Counted from the stretch's first letter, positions 9,801 through 20,979 are shown. The stretch is 64,000 bases of DNA from Metabacillus idriensis (GCF_009674765.1 NZ_WKKF01000002.1:434001-498000); one strand, 5' to 3'. Numbers and translations: made by a program. The notes: generated by a model not told the origin, from the sequence alone.

Positions 9801-10322
9801 GTGAGAAAAACGACGAGATACCCCGTTGAAGGCCCTAATTCGCTTTGGCATGTTTACAAAACCGTTCCATTTTGGAAGGTCGTCCGCAACTTCATTGTCA
9901 TTCAGCTAGCCCGCTACACTCCGTTTCTTTCGATGAAAAATTGGATGTACCGGAATTTTCTCGGAATGAAGGTGGGGGAGCATACTTCCTTCGCTCTGAT
10001 GGTCATGCTGGATGTGATGTTTCCTGAAAAAATCAAAGTTGGACGGAATACGGTGATCGGCTACAACACAACGCTTCTTGCGCATGAATATTTGATTCGC
10101 GAGTACAGACTTGGCGACATCGTCATCGGCGATGAAGTCATGATCGGAGCCAATTCCACTGTTCTGCCGGGCATTGAAATCGGAGACGGAGCCATCGTTT
10201 CAGCGGGAACGCTCGTCCATAAAGATGTTCCTGCGGGAGCGTTTGTGGGGGGGAATCCGATGAGGTTTATATTTACAAAGGAACAGATGGATTTGCGTGA
10301 TGCAAAAGACACCAGCTTATAA
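9801..10322 (+). CDS. yvoF: Hexapeptide-repeat acyltransferase YvoF
   Basis: 173 residues from GTG. The left-handed beta-helix hexapeptide region is visible from ~70 ([45 protein letters not shown]), with the [13 protein letters not shown] end typical of O-acetyltransferases. Acceptor unknown. It starts 3 bp after ppaX and is last in the operon; the terminator overlaps its final codons. Confidence 0.88.
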   Translation: MRKTTRYPVEGPNSLWHVYKTVPFWKVVRNFIVIQLARYTPFLSMKNWMYRNFLGMKVGEHTSFALMVMLDVMFPEKIKVGRNTVIGYNTTLLAHEYLIREYRLGDIVIGDEVMIGANSTVLPGIEIGDGAIVSAGTLVHKDVPAGAFVGGNPMRFIFTKEQMDLRDAKDTSL

Positions 10323-10339
10323 GCTGGTGTCTTTTTTTT
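10304..10339 (+). terminator. Terminator of the hprK operon
   Basis: Almost perfect palindrome AAAAGACACCAGC/GCTGGTGTCTTTT followed by a T run; it overlaps the yvoF stop. Confidence 0.92.
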
Positions 10340-10470
10340 GTTTTGTTTTGTAAGTTAGATTGCACGCAGCGGGAACTTTGTTGGGCATTTCGGAAAGAGC
10401 AGTTTGGTGGTTCATTTATGATTTCACACGAAAAGACCTTTTTGTTTCGAGCATGATAATTCGTTGACCT

Positions 10471-10596
10471 TATTCTCAAAAAACACATTCCAATTCACAA
10501 AAACATGCTGCCAACTCGCAAAGTTTCTGTTTTAACTCGCGGATAATCTATTCTAACTCTCCGAAACCGCCTTCTAACTCGCCGGCAAGCATTTAC
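10471..10596. repeat. Degenerate array with exact 21-bp period (six units)
   Basis: The word AACTCGC or a variant (AATTCAC, AACTCTC) falls at 10492, 10513, 10534, 10555 and 10576, always 21 bp apart; the segment starting at 10471 is a weaker first unit. The remaining part of each unit is divergent, apart from occasional CCGAAAC and CTTCT. A related array lies at 17.6 kb. No gene is apparent in the surrounding 10323-10879 gap. Confidence 0.78.
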
Positions 10597-10621
10597 ACCG
10601 TAGTGTTTATTAAAAACGCAT

Positions 10622-10656
10622 AAAAAAAGACCGGCCAACTACTGCTTGGCCGGTTT
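10622..10656 (+). terminator. Terminator-like hairpin in the yvoF-hisZ gap
   Basis: ACCGGCCAA ctactgc TTGGCCGGT stem with flanking A-run and TTTTC. It has no recognised gene directly upstream, so it may end a leader or untranslated transcript. Confidence 0.7.
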
Positions 10657-10715
10657 TCTATGTTAATTGGGGGAAATAATACTTCTTATTTACCCGCTTT
10701 TCGACGCAATAAACC

Positions 10716-10733
10716 TAATCAAACGTTTGTTTA
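10716..10733. promoter_or_regulatory. 18-bp palindromic operator candidate upstream of hisZ
   Basis: TAATCAAACGTTTGTTTA, built on the perfect inverted repeat CAAACGTTTG. The identical 18-mer recurs at 39103-39120 upstream of the carboxylesterase gene. Shape and size fit a TetR-family operator; the regulator is not identified. Confidence 0.55.
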
Positions 10734-10879
10734 AAAATATCTTATTAGAGGAAATTCGTTAAATAAAGAGAATGATAAGGAATATTCATACTTGCGAACC
10801 TATCTTTATTTTGGTAGCATGTTACTATATTAGCGAACTAAAGGATTCGGAACTTTTTGTGAAAGAGGTGCAAGTCAGC

Positions 10880-12055
10880 ATGTTTATGTTTGAAAAACCT
10901 CTCGGGATGAGAGATACATTGCCATTATTGTATGAAACGAAAAAACAGCTTCGTCAAAAGATGACGGGTGCGATAGAGAAATGGGGCTTTCAATTTATTG
11001 AAACGCCGACGCTTGAATTTTACGATACGGTAGGTGTTCAATCAGCCATTCTGGAAGGCCAGCTTTTTAAGCTTCTGGATCAGGAGGGGCATACCTTGGT
11101 TCTTAGACCGGATATGACAGCGCCAATTGCAAGGGTGGCGGCATCCAGGTTTTATCAGGAAAATTATCCGCTCAGACTTGCGTATGATGCGAATGTTTTC
11201 CGTGCGCAGCAGCGTGAAGGCGGTCGTCCTGCTGAGTTTGAACAAATTGGGACTGAGCTGATCGGTGATGCAACTACTAGCGGAGATGCAGAAGTAATTG
11301 CCCTTATGATTGCCGTTCTAAAAGAAGCGGGTCTTCAGGATTTTAAGGTCGCAATCGGTCATATTGGATTTGCCGATGCTTTGTTCAAAGAGATTCTCGG
11401 AAATCAGGAGCGCGCCGATGTTTTGAGAAGATACTTATATGAAAAGAATTATGTCGGCTATCGCGAGCATGTGAAGTCGCTGCCGCTGTCGTCTATTGAT
11501 AAAGGAAGATTGCTTCAGCTTCTGCAGCTGAGAGGCGGAGAAGAACAGCTATCGATTGCAGCAGACCTTGTTTCAAGCAGGGAAGGAAAAGAGGCTGCAG
11601 CAGAACTTGGCAAGCTTTGGTCACATCTTGAGGATTTCGGCGTGCTGGAATCCGTAAAGCTTGATTTAAATCTTGTCAGTCATATGAGCTATTACACAGG
11701 CGTTTTATTTGAGGTTTATGCAGGGAATGTCGGCTTTTCGCTTGGAAACGGCGGAAGGTATAATCAGCTGTTTGAGCGATTTAATACACCTGCAGCGGCT
11801 ACTGGCTTTGGAATCCGCCTGGACAGGCTGATTGAGTCTCTTGGAGAACAGGAAGAAACGCCTGATATTCACTGTGTTCTTTACAGTCAGGAAAGAAGAA
11901 CAGAGGCTCTAAAGTGCACGGCTCTGCTTCGCGGACAGGGAAAAAGAGTGATTTTGCAGGATATATCCGGTGTAAATGATGTAGATGCCTATACAAAACA
12001 GTTTGCAGATGTGGCTTATTTTATTGGTTCGAGAAAGGAAGAGCAGGATGGGTAA
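10880..12055 (+). CDS. hisZ: ATP phosphoribosyltransferase regulatory subunit
   Basis: 391 residues from the ATG at 10880 (AAAGAGGTG upstream), matching B. subtilis HisZ. It is a class II aminoacyl-tRNA synthetase-like protein that activates the short form of HisG. Motif 2-like [12 protein letters not shown] and the histidyl-tRNA synthetase-like [11 protein letters not shown] are visible. The frame extends upstream to 10772, but that part lacks similarity and a ribosome site. First gene of the eight-gene histidine operon; overlaps hisG by 8 bp. Confidence 0.95.
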   Translation: MFMFEKPLGMRDTLPLLYETKKQLRQKMTGAIEKWGFQFIETPTLEFYDTVGVQSAILEGQLFKLLDQEGHTLVLRPDMTAPIARVAASRFYQENYPLRLAYDANVFRAQQREGGRPAEFEQIGTELIGDATTSGDAEVIALMIAVLKEAGLQDFKVAIGHIGFADALFKEILGNQERADVLRRYLYEKNYVGYREHVKSLPLSSIDKGRLLQLLQLRGGEEQLSIAADLVSSREGKEAAAELGKLWSHLEDFGVLESVKLDLNLVSHMSYYTGVLFEVYAGNVGFSLGNGGRYNQLFERFNTPAAATGFGIRLDRLIESLGEQEETPDIHCVLYSQERRTEALKCTALLRGQGKRVILQDISGVNDVDAYTKQFADVAYFIGSRKEEQDG

Positions 12056-12686
12056 TATGCTTACAATCGCGATGCCGAAAGGAAGAATTTTTGATGAAGC
12101 AGCTAACTTGCTCAGAAAAGCAGGCTATAAGCTGCCGCCTGAATTTGATGAGTCAAGAAAGCTTATTTTAGAAGTGCCGGCTGAAAACATGCGCTTTATT
12201 TTAGCGAAGCCCATGGATGTTACAACCTATGTTGAACACGGAGTTGCGGACATAGGCATTGCCGGCAAAGATGTCATGCTAGAGGAAGAGCGTGACGTTT
12301 ATGAGGTGCTGGATTTGAAAATCAGCGCCTGCTACTTGGCTGTTGCGGGTTTGCCAAATACGGGAACAACTGATGTTGCCCCAAAGGTTGCAACAAAGTA
12401 TCCGGGTGTTGCGTCTTCATATTTCCGGGAGCAGGGGGAACAAGTGGAAATCATTAAGCTGAACGGTTCAATCGAGCTTGCTCCTTTAATTGGCCTTGCT
12501 GACCGCATTGTCGATATTGTCTCAACGGGAAGAACGTTAAAAGAAAACGGCCTGGTTGAACTCGAAAAAATCTGCAGCATCACATCAAGACTCATTGTAA
12601 ATCCTGTCAGCTACCGAATGAAAGACGCACAAATTGATGAACTGGTCAGCCGATTATCAGAAGTTGTGGAGGGAGAAGCAGAATGA
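12048..12686 (+). CDS. hisG: ATP phosphoribosyltransferase, short form
   Basis: 212 residues from the ATG at 12048 ([18 protein letters not shown]), with AAAGGAAG seven bases upstream; ATG 12057 is an alternative. It catalyses the first, feedback-regulated step (ATP + PRPP). Short HisG lacks the C-terminal regulatory domain and requires HisZ, encoded just before. The PRPP loop [15 protein letters not shown] is intact. Overlaps hisD by 4 bp. Confidence 0.97.
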   Translation: MGNMLTIAMPKGRIFDEAANLLRKAGYKLPPEFDESRKLILEVPAENMRFILAKPMDVTTYVEHGVADIGIAGKDVMLEEERDVYEVLDLKISACYLAVAGLPNTGTTDVAPKVATKYPGVASSYFREQGEQVEIIKLNGSIELAPLIGLADRIVDIVSTGRTLKENGLVELEKICSITSRLIVNPVSYRMKDAQIDELVSRLSEVVEGEAE

Positions 12687-13951
12687 GGATTGAGAGACTT
12701 TCAGGAAATTTTGCCTCTCTAAAGCGTTCCATTGACTCTGGTACAGAAACACAGAGAGAGGCTGCTAAAAACATAATTGCAGATGTTAAGCAAAAAGGGG
12801 ATGCCGCTCTTTTCGCCTACGCGGAAAAATTTGATTCTGTCCGTTTATCAAGTCTTAAAGTGACAGAAGCGGAAGTTGAGGCAGCTTATCAGGAGCTTGA
12901 TCAGGAATTAGTTGAGGTTATCAGGGAAGCCGCTGAAAATATCCGTTTTTTCCATGAAAAGCAAAAGCGCGAGTCCTGGATTACATATAAAGAGGACGGA
13001 ACAATGCTTGGACAGAAGATCACACCTCTGGATGCTGTTGGGGTATATGTACCTGGAGGCACTGCCGCTTATCCTTCTTCCGTTTTAATGAATGTCATTC
13101 CTGCACAAACGGCAGGGGTAAAACGGATTGTTCTGATTTCTCCCCCGAACAGGGAAGGTGCACTGCCGACAGGTGTGCTTGTAGCGGCAAAAGAGCTTGG
13201 TATAGAAGAAATCTATAAATCAGGCGGTGCCCAGGCAGTAGCTGCCCTTGCATATGGAACAGAGACGATCAAACCGGTTGATAAAATTGTTGGTCCCGGG
13301 AATATCTATGTTGCTCTTGCAAAGCGGGAAGTATTTGGGGATGTGGATATAGATATGATTGCCGGTCCAAGTGAAATTGTTGTATTAGCTGATCAGACGG
13401 CGAAAGCGAACGAAGTGGCAGCCGATCTGCTTTCACAGGCTGAGCATGATGTTCTAGCTTCAAGTGTTCTTGTAACGGATTCTATGGAGCTTGCAGAAGC
13501 CGTATCAGCAGAAGTCACCCGTCAGCTTGAAACTCTTCCGAGAAAAGAGATAGCGGGTCCATCAATTGATCAATACGGATTTATTTATGTGGCCGAATCA
13601 TTGGATGAAGCGATTAACGCCGTAAATGAGCTCGCACCCGAGCATCTTGAGGTGTTAACAGAGAATCCGATGGAGCTTCTGAACAGCATTAGGCACGCAG
13701 GCGCTATTTTCCTCGGAAGATACAGCTCAGAGCCTGTCGGAGACTATTTTGCAGGACCAAATCATGTGCTGCCTACAAATGGCACAGCCCGTTTTTCAAG
13801 TCCGCTGAACGTCGATGATTTTGTGAAAAAATCCAGCATCATTTCATACAGCGAAAAAGCGTTTCAGAATTCAGCCCATAAGATTGCAGCATTTGCCCGT
13901 TTAGAAGGCTTAGAAGCACATGCACGCGCCATTGAAGAGCGCTTAAAATAG
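12683..13951 (+). CDS. hisD: Histidinol dehydrogenase
   Basis: 422 residues, full length. It oxidises L-histidinol to histidine in two NAD-dependent steps at a zinc site. Visible are [56 protein letters not shown] and APEHLEVL with the catalytic Glu-His. ATG overlaps the hisG stop (ATGA). Confidence 0.98.
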   Translation: MRIERLSGNFASLKRSIDSGTETQREAAKNIIADVKQKGDAALFAYAEKFDSVRLSSLKVTEAEVEAAYQELDQELVEVIREAAENIRFFHEKQKRESWITYKEDGTMLGQKITPLDAVGVYVPGGTAAYPSSVLMNVIPAQTAGVKRIVLISPPNREGALPTGVLVAAKELGIEEIYKSGGAQAVAALAYGTETIKPVDKIVGPGNIYVALAKREVFGDVDIDMIAGPSEIVVLADQTAKANEVAADLLSQAEHDVLASSVLVTDSMELAEAVSAEVTRQLETLPRKEIAGPSIDQYGFIYVAESLDEAINAVNELAPEHLEVLTENPMELLNSIRHAGAIFLGRYSSEPVGDYFAGPNHVLPTNGTARFSSPLNVDDFVKKSSIISYSEKAFQNSAHKIAAFARLEGLEAHARAIEERLK

Positions 13952-13963
13952 GAGGAACTGATA

Positions 13964-14551
13964 ATGGAAAGAACATCAAGTCTGCAAAGAACAACAAATG
14001 AAACGGATATCTCCCTTTCTCTTTCAATTGACGGAGAAGGGATTTCTGAATTAAATACAGGCGTTCCATTTATGACACATATGCTGGATCTGTTTACTAA
14101 GCATGGCCAATTTAATCTATCTGTTGCGGCGATTGGAGATACAGAGATTGATGGCCATCATACCACAGAAGATATCGGTATTTGTCTCGGACAGGCATTC
14201 AGAGAAGCATTAGGCGATAAAAGAGGAATCAAGCGCTATGGTCAGGCAATGGTTCCGATGGATGAAGCTCTTGCTCAGGTTGTCGTTGATTTAAGCAACC
14301 GTCCTCACTTTGAACTTAAAGGCGAATTTCCAAGTTCTACAGTAGGAAACTTTGACACGGAGCTTGTGCATGAATTTCTCTGGAAGTTTGCTCTTGAAGC
14401 GCGGATCAATCTTCACGTCATCGTTCACTACGGCCGAAACACCCATCACATGATTGAAGCTGTTTTCAAAGCTTTAGGCAGAGCGCTTGACGAGGCATCA
14501 ACAATTGATCCGCGGATTAAAGGAGTCCCATCTACGAAGGGAATGTTATAA
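13964..14551 (+). CDS. hisB: Imidazoleglycerol-phosphate dehydratase
   Basis: 195 residues. Metal-binding motifs DGHHTTEDIGICLG and HHMIEAVFKALGRAL are both present, with the START-like GVPSTKG end. It dehydrates IGP to imidazole acetol phosphate. AGGAGG lies before the ATG, 12 bp after hisD. Confidence 0.98.
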   Translation: MERTSSLQRTTNETDISLSLSIDGEGISELNTGVPFMTHMLDLFTKHGQFNLSVAAIGDTEIDGHHTTEDIGICLGQAFREALGDKRGIKRYGQAMVPMDEALAQVVVDLSNRPHFELKGEFPSSTVGNFDTELVHEFLWKFALEARINLHVIVHYGRNTHHMIEAVFKALGRALDEASTIDPRIKGVPSTKGML

Positions 14552-15187
14552 ATGATCGGAATTATTGATTATGGCATGGGGAATTTGTACAGCGTGAGCA
14601 AAGCGCTTGAGCGCTTGAATATCGGCTATTTTATTTCAGAAAACCCTGAAGAGCTTGAAAAAGCAGATGGCTATATTCTTCCCGGAGTTGGTTCCTTTAA
14701 GGATGCAATGGCGATTTTAAATGAAACAAAACTAACGGGTTATATTCAAAAAGTTGCAAGTGAAGGAAAGCCGTTGCTTGGTATTTGTTTAGGGATGCAA
14801 TTATTATTTGATTCCAGTGAAGAAAATGGTTTCACCGAAGGGCTCTCTCTTTTAAAAGGGAGTGTCGTGCATTTCCCGGCAGATCTGATGAAAAAAGAGC
14901 AGCTGAAGGTGCCGCATATGGGATGGAATCGATTACTCATGCACCAGCAGAGCGATCTTCTAGAAGGTCTGGAAGAAGGCTATTCCTATTTCGTGCATTC
15001 TTACTATGTGAAGGCTGAAAAGAGCAGCACCGTCATTGCAAGTGCAGACTATGGTGTTGATGTTCCGGCAGTTGTTGGTGAGAAAAATATATTCGGCACG
15101 CAATTTCATCCTGAAAAAAGCAGTCACTTAGGCATAGGCATTTTGAGAAACTTCGTAAAAATCGTTGAAGAAAAGGTGAAATCATGA
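14552..15187 (+). CDS. hisH: Imidazole glycerol phosphate synthase, glutaminase subunit
   Basis: 211 residues, class I glutamine amidotransferase. It has the nucleophile loop [10 protein letters not shown], oxyanion GVGSFKDAM and the catalytic His-Glu in [11 protein letters not shown]. Supplies ammonia to HisF. ATG directly follows the hisB stop, and hisA overlaps by 4 bp. Confidence 0.97.
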   Translation: MIGIIDYGMGNLYSVSKALERLNIGYFISENPEELEKADGYILPGVGSFKDAMAILNETKLTGYIQKVASEGKPLLGICLGMQLLFDSSEENGFTEGLSLLKGSVVHFPADLMKKEQLKVPHMGWNRLLMHQQSDLLEGLEEGYSYFVHSYYVKAEKSSTVIASADYGVDVPAVVGEKNIFGTQFHPEKSSHLGIGILRNFVKIVEEKVKS

Positions 15188-15921
15188 GTGAATTTATTAT
15201 ATATCCTGCAATCGATATGCGCGGAGGGAAATGTGTCCGGCTTATACAAGGCGATTATGCAAAAGAAACAATTTACGGCGATTCACCTTACGAGATGGCA
15301 AAAGTATTTGCTGATAAAGGGGCGAAATGGATTCACATGGTGGATCTTGATGGAGCTAAAGCCGGTAAAAGAGTCAATGACAATCATGTTCTTGAAGTCG
15401 CTGAAAAGCTGAATGTAAACGTTCAGATAGGCGGAGGGATCCGGACGGAGGAAGACGTGGAGTATTACCTTTCAAATGGGGTATCCCGCGTTATTCTAGG
15501 AAGCTCTGCCATCTCAAATCCTGATTTTGTGAAGAAAATGCTTGCGAAATACGGAAGCAAAATAGCAATTGGGATAGATGCAAAGGATGGCTATGTTTCT
15601 ACTGAAGGATGGATTGAGACGTCAACAGTAAAGACTGCTGATCTTGGCGTGGAGCTTGCTGCTGCAGGTGCTGAGGTGTTTATATTCACCGATATCGCCA
15701 CAGACGGCATGCTTTCAGGACCCAACATTGAAGCTGTGTGCGAAATGGCGAAGGCTACCGGCAAAGATGTGATTGCATCAGGCGGAGTCAGCTCTCTGAC
15801 TGATTTGGTGGAGCTTGCTGCTTTTCAAAAAGAAGGAGTGGCAGGCGCAATCGTGGGAAAAGCGCTCTATACAAATCAATTTGATCTTGCACAGGCCTTA
15901 GAAGAGGTGGCGCGGGCATGA
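15184..15921 (+). CDS. hisA: ProFAR isomerase (1-(5-phosphoribosyl)-5-[(5-phosphoribosylamino)methylideneamino]imidazole-4-carboxamide isomerase)
   Basis: 245-residue TIM barrel. Catalytic Asp in the N-terminal [17 protein letters not shown], second acid in [14 protein letters not shown], phosphate loops [12 protein letters not shown] and [11 protein letters not shown]. Overlaps hisH and hisF by 4 bp each. Confidence 0.98.
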   Translation: MSEFIIYPAIDMRGGKCVRLIQGDYAKETIYGDSPYEMAKVFADKGAKWIHMVDLDGAKAGKRVNDNHVLEVAEKLNVNVQIGGGIRTEEDVEYYLSNGVSRVILGSSAISNPDFVKKMLAKYGSKIAIGIDAKDGYVSTEGWIETSTVKTADLGVELAAAGAEVFIFTDIATDGMLSGPNIEAVCEMAKATGKDVIASGGVSSLTDLVELAAFQKEGVAGAIVGKALYTNQFDLAQALEEVARA

Positions 15922-16676
15922 TTACAAAACGGATCATTCCTTGTCTTGATGTAAAAGACGGCAGGGTGGTAAAAGGGATTCAATTTTTAGGGCTGAGAGA
16001 TGCAGGAGACCCTGTTGAGCTTGCCACCTTCTATGACAAAGAGGGCGCAGATGAGCTTGTCTTTTTGGATATATCAGCTTCTCATGAAGGAAGAAAAACA
16101 ATGGTGGATGTAGTTGAACGAGTTGCAGCGCAGCTTGCGATTCCATTTACAGTGGGGGGCGGCATCAATTCGCTTTCCGATATGAAAAAAATACTTCGTG
16201 CAGGTGCCGATAAAGTATCTGTCAATACATCAGCAGTATTGCGCCCCGAACTGATTTCAGAGGGTGCGCGGTTCTTTGGTTCCCAGTGCATTGTTGTTGC
16301 CATTGATGCAAGGTTTGATGAAGAAAGCGGCAGTTATAAGGTATACACTCACGGCGGAAGAAAAGAAACAGAGTGGGAAGTGACAGACTGGGCCAGGGAA
16401 GCTGTTAAGCGCGGCGCGGGCGAAATTCTGCTCACAAGCATGAACAGCGACGGTGAAAAAAGCGGATTTGATCTTGCTTTAAATAAAATGGTCAGTGGAT
16501 CTGTTTCCGTTCCGGTCATCGCATCAGGCGGTGCGGGAAACGCTGAACATTTCGCAGAGGCATTCATGGAAGGCAAAGCGGATGCTGCTCTTGCCGCTTC
16601 GATTTTCCACTATAAAGAAACATCAGTGAAAGAAGTAAAAGACTACTTAAAAACGCAGGGAGTGAATGTCAGATGA
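15918..16676 (+). CDS. hisF: Imidazole glycerol phosphate synthase, cyclase subunit
   Basis: 252-residue TIM barrel homologous to HisA. It has [18 protein letters not shown] with the catalytic Asp, [13 protein letters not shown], and [15 protein letters not shown] with the second Asp. Uses ammonia from HisH to make IGP and AICAR. Overlaps both neighbours by 4 bp. Confidence 0.98.
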   Translation: MITKRIIPCLDVKDGRVVKGIQFLGLRDAGDPVELATFYDKEGADELVFLDISASHEGRKTMVDVVERVAAQLAIPFTVGGGINSLSDMKKILRAGADKVSVNTSAVLRPELISEGARFFGSQCIVVAIDARFDEESGSYKVYTHGGRKETEWEVTDWAREAVKRGAGEILLTSMNSDGEKSGFDLALNKMVSGSVSVPVIASGGAGNAEHFAEAFMEGKADAALAASIFHYKETSVKEVKDYLKTQGVNVR

Positions 16677-17302
16677 ATCTGCAATCCGTAAAGTTTGATC
16701 AAAATGGCTTAGTCCCTGCAATCGTTCAGGATGCCGTCAGCAAAGAAGTTCTAACTTTAGCCTATATGAATGAAGAGTCGCTGCAAAAAACAATTGAAAC
16801 AAAAGAAACATGGTTTTACAGCCGTTCCAGACAGGAGCTTTGGAACAAAGGGGCAACTTCCGGCAATACCCAGGAGGTTGTTGGCTTAAAATACGACTGC
16901 GATCAGGATGCCTTGCTTGTATTGGTGAAGCCTGCGGGTCCTGCGTGCCACACGGGCTCTTACTCTTGTTTTTCAGAAAATGTGTTTGGCGATTCTAGAC
17001 AATCCCCACCAGACCGCTTTGAAATCCTTAACACCTTGGAACAATTGATCGCAGAACGTGAGGCAGAAATGCCTGAAGGCTCTTATACAACGTATCTGTT
17101 CACAGAAGGCATCGATAAAATCCTGAAAAAAGTGGGAGAAGAAGCATCAGAAGTTATCATCGCCGCTAAGAACCGCGACGCGGATGAACTCAAATGGGAA
17201 GCGGCGGACCTATTGTTCCACTTAATGGTGCTGCTCCGAGAACAAAAGCTTCCACTGGATGAAGTACTGAATGTATTGGAAGAGCGTCATTTACCGAAAT
17301 AG
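16673..17302 (+). CDS. hisI: Bifunctional phosphoribosyl-AMP cyclohydrolase / phosphoribosyl-ATP pyrophosphatase
   Basis: 209 residues with the fused HisI-HisE arrangement. The cyclohydrolase domain (1-~105) has [19 protein letters not shown] and the metal-binding YDCDQDALL and CHTGSYSC. The pyrophosphatase domain (~115-209) shows the MazG-like [15 protein letters not shown] and [13 protein letters not shown]. Last gene of the operon, followed by a terminator. Confidence 0.97.
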   Translation: MNLQSVKFDQNGLVPAIVQDAVSKEVLTLAYMNEESLQKTIETKETWFYSRSRQELWNKGATSGNTQEVVGLKYDCDQDALLVLVKPAGPACHTGSYSCFSENVFGDSRQSPPDRFEILNTLEQLIAEREAEMPEGSYTTYLFTEGIDKILKKVGEEASEVIIAAKNRDADELKWEAADLLFHLMVLLREQKLPLDEVLNVLEERHLPK

Positions 17303-17311
17303 TAGTGGAAG

Positions 17312-17336
17312 AGTCCTCGTTTTGAGGGCTTTTTTG
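17312..17336 (+). terminator. Terminator of the histidine operon
   Basis: AGTCCTC gtttt GAGGGCT stem followed by six T, ten bases after the hisI stop. Confidence 0.85.
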
Positions 17337-17344
17337 TCGTTAAA

Positions 17345-17513
17345 GAAATTATAAAAGTTAATAGGTTGTGGATAATGAAAAAAAGTTATCTGCGTCAAGC
17401 GTAAGCGCCTAGATCCTCGCTCAGAACGAATTCCCAAAAAAAGTCGGGACCGGACCTTTCTGTCAAATTCTTATCTGCCTGCCGGAGCGGGCCTTGGCGT
17501 CTGTACTTTTGTT
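17345..17513 (+). repeat. Interspersed hairpin repeat, copy B, with DnaA-box-like head
   Basis: The head (GAAATTATAAAAGTTAATAG) is followed by TTGTGGATAA, whose complement TTATCCACA (17367-17375) is a perfect DnaA box, and then AAAGTTATC. The body has AGATCCTCG, TCAGAACGAA, CTTATCTGCC and GGCCTTGGCGTCTG. Copies E and F share both head and body. The whole 17303-18129 gap has no convincing gene. Confidence 0.82.
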
Positions 17514-17599
17514 CTGTTTTGGCACTTGTTAAGCGATGGAATGTTAGGAATCTGTTTTGAATGGTGAAAAATTTCTACCTAGATTGGATAGTGAGCCGC

Positions 17600-17725
17600 A
17601 ATTTTGAGTGAACTTAACAGTTACTTGCCAGAATCGCACTTTTACTTGCCGAAACAGCTTCTTTACTGTCGAAAACCAGTGAAATACTATCCGTTCTTGA
17701 GGATTTACTTTCTTTTTTCCAAATC
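17600..17725. repeat. Degenerate array with 21-bp period, related to the one at 10.5 kb
   Basis: TTACTTGCC/TTACTGTCG words start at 17621, 17642 and 17663, with weaker matches one period before (17600) and after (17684, 17705). The unit TTACTTGCCGAAACAGCTTC resembles AACTCTCCGAAACCGCCTTC of the 10.5-kb array in the same register. The rest of this gap, to 18060, shows nothing I can name. Confidence 0.7.
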
Positions 17726-18066
17726 ACTCCCAGTGTATCGGATTAGTTTGTTATGTTCTCTCCTTGGAAAATTGTATCAATACTGAAAATGGACCTGATC
17801 TGTCAGTGTGCCAACCCCAACCCCAAATCTAACACAACTATTTCCTTCCATCCCGTTTGCCGCACCGCCGATTTGCCTAAGCTAAGACCATGTGCATAAG
17901 GCAATATTCTTGTTTTAACTGGGCTCTTTTCGTAAATATTGCTGCTGCCAGACCTAAATGTTAAAAACCTTGAGCGGAAAGGAACGGACAACATTTGTAA
18001 TGAAAAACAACAATCCATGCGAAAACAGCCTTTATCTAAGTGTTTTATAAATTTTTACCATTCCTA

Positions 18067-18094
18067 TTGTCGTACTTCCCCAGTGTGGTATACT
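18067..18094 (+). promoter_or_regulatory. Probable sigma-A promoter of yvcD
   Basis: TTGTCG, 16-bp spacer, TATACT, about 35 bp upstream of the yvcD GTG. Confidence 0.5.
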
Positions 18095-18129
18095 AACCTA
18101 CGGCAGAAGTAAAGAAATGGAGGATTTCA

Positions 18130-19599
18130 GTGGGAAAACAATCAAGTAACACTAAGCAAAAAGCGCAGATTGTCCCTTTCTTCCAAGACGGACAGTACTT
18201 TTACCGTAAGGGCATGAAAGCCTATCGGGAACGCGATCTTTTAAGAGCGAGCAAGTGGATACAGCGTGCGATTCAGCTTGAGCCGAATCATATTGTCATG
18301 CTCAGCCAGCTTGCAGCCATTTATACCGAGCTTGGAAAATACCAGCAATCTAATGAGCTTTTAACATACATTCTTAAGAATATTGATAAAGATTTGACGG
18401 AATGCCATTACTTTATGGCGAATAATTACGCACATTTAGGTCTCTTTCATGAAGCCTACAAATGCGCTATCCAATATCAGACAAAAGAGCCGAATGGCGA
18501 GTTCATCGAAGAAACAGAAGATCTCCTTGATTTGCTGACGATTGAAGGGGCAGATGAAGAGGATCCTTTTTTAGATTCAGATGAATTGATTGTCAAGCAG
18601 GATGCTGCAAAATCCCTTTTGGAAAATGGGAAATTAGAAGAGGCCATTTCCTTGTTAAAAGAAATCGTCACGGATTTTCCGGAATTCTGGTCTGCTTACA
18701 ACAACTTGTCATTAGCTTATTTTTACATGGGCGACGTTCAGCAGGCGAAAGATTATTTAGATATGGTGCTAGACAAAAATCCGGGCAATCTCCATGCGCT
18801 ATGCAATCTTCTCGTGTTCTACTACTATGAACGGCAGGATGATAAAGTGGAAGAATTGGCGCAAAGACTTGGACTCATCTATCCGATCCTTTTTGAACAC
18901 CGCTATAAGCTTGGTGCGACTTTTGCATTGGTCGGACAATATGAGCTTGCCTTTAAATGGCTCAGAGCCATCTACAGACAAGGTTTTGACGGGGATGATA
19001 CCTTCTTTTACTGGCTTTCCTATTCGGCTTATTTTACCGGAAAAGAAGAACTTGCCAGAACAAGCTGGGATCGGGTGATTGAAATCAATCCGGAAAAAGC
19101 CGGTTCAGAACCATGGAAGTCGGATAAGAAATCAGTGGAACGCCCAATGACGATGCCGATTGAAGAGCGTCTGCTTGCGATTTTTTTGGCAGCTGAAACA
19201 AAGCAGCTTGATCAGATTCAATTCTTCCAATCAGCGAAAGTTCCTCAATCAGTCTTCGAAAGAGAGTTTATGGATCTTGCAATTGCGCATGTTAATGGAG
19301 AGATTAAAAAAAGTGTCTCTGAGAAATCAAAGTTCACCTACCAGGCAGCGCAAGTTCTGTTTGAAAACAATAAAACCCTGAACGAAGGACTTTATTTGTT
19401 CTTCTTTAAAACAGCGTTAAAAGCAAAAAGAGAAGAGATGCCGCTTAAAAACCACCTTGCATGGGCCGGAGCTTTGGAATACGTGTGGAAAAAAGAAAAT
19501 GGATATAAAGTGACGCAGACAGAGCTTGCGAAGCAATACTCCATTTCAGGCAAAACTCTCTCAAAGTACTCAGCTTTCATCAAGAACTTATGGACGTGA
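18130..19599 (+). CDS. yvcD: Tetratricopeptide repeat protein YvcD
   Basis: 489-residue soluble TPR protein starting at GTG (TGGAGGATTTCA upstream). Successive TPR helices are readable at ~20-55 (GMKAYRERDLLRASKWIQRA), ~57-90, ~95-120, ~158-190 and ~195-240 (YFYMGDVQQAKDYLDMVLDK). The C-terminus (TQTELAKQYSISGKTLSKY) looks like a small helix-turn-helix. Role unknown; it keeps its B. subtilis place between hisI and trxB. Confidence 0.85.
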   Translation: MGKQSSNTKQKAQIVPFFQDGQYFYRKGMKAYRERDLLRASKWIQRAIQLEPNHIVMLSQLAAIYTELGKYQQSNELLTYILKNIDKDLTECHYFMANNYAHLGLFHEAYKCAIQYQTKEPNGEFIEETEDLLDLLTIEGADEEDPFLDSDELIVKQDAAKSLLENGKLEEAISLLKEIVTDFPEFWSAYNNLSLAYFYMGDVQQAKDYLDMVLDKNPGNLHALCNLLVFYYYERQDDKVEELAQRLGLIYPILFEHRYKLGATFALVGQYELAFKWLRAIYRQGFDGDDTFFYWLSYSAYFTGKEELARTSWDRVIEINPEKAGSEPWKSDKKSVERPMTMPIEERLLAIFLAAETKQLDQIQFFQSAKVPQSVFEREFMDLAIAHVNGEIKKSVSEKSKFTYQAAQVLFENNKTLNEGLYLFFFKTALKAKREEMPLKNHLAWAGALEYVWKKENGYKVTQTELAKQYSISGKTLSKYSAFIKNLWT

Positions 19600-19695
19600 G
19601 CAAAAAAATGGCATGAAGCTCTATTCTTTTATAGGATAAGAGTATGGGAAACGAGATCTCCCGTAAACAATCATTGTTGTGAACACAAGGAGTGA

Positions 19696-20652
<957 letters not shown>

Positions 20653-20775
20653 TTTTCGCTAATGCTTTAAAGAGTTAACAAAAACGTAACTCGGTTTTAA
20701 CTAACCTGTAACACCACTGAAATAATAATGAGGTATTATAAAAATAGTAATTGACCCCCTTTTATAAATAAACTT

Positions 20776-20811
20776 TTGAGTACGGGCGCCCTTTCCCGTA
20801 CTCCTTTTTTT
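20776..20811 (+). terminator. Terminator of trxB
   Basis: GAGTACGGG...CCCGTACTC stem plus a T run. Between this and the promoter at 20951 I see no gene. Confidence 0.88.
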
Positions 20812-20950
20812 GTAATAAGATAATCCGCCATGCCTGCGCTTCCGCTTTTCCAGTGTTTATTTTCCTTTGAAACTTTTATCCGAGCAAACACGTATATAAA
20901 CCACACACATCATTCCATTAAAAAATAAGTCTGTAAGCAGCCTCCGTTCA

Positions 20951-20979
20951 TTGTGAGGTTGTCTTTGAAATAGTATAAT
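20951..20979 (+). promoter_or_regulatory. Sigma-A promoter upstream of yvcI
   Basis: TTGTGA, 17-bp spacer, TATAAT, 55 bp before the yvcI start; it probably drives yvcI-rapZ-yvcK-whiA-crh. Confidence 0.7.

Noticed and set aside
10622-10879. T-box or histidine riboswitch leader for the his operon
   Set aside because: I could not find a T-box sequence (AGGGTGGNACCGCG) or a convincing antiterminator; only a plain hairpin and the 18-bp palindrome are present.
17345-17400. Replication origin at the DnaA-box-like site
   Set aside because: Only one perfect box is present, with no cluster, no AT-rich unwinding tract, and no dnaA or dnaN nearby.
17604-18018. Short open frames in the hisI-yvcD gap (60 and 71 codons)
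   Set aside because: Composition follows the 21-bp repeat and low-complexity sequence; no ribosome site or conserved motif.
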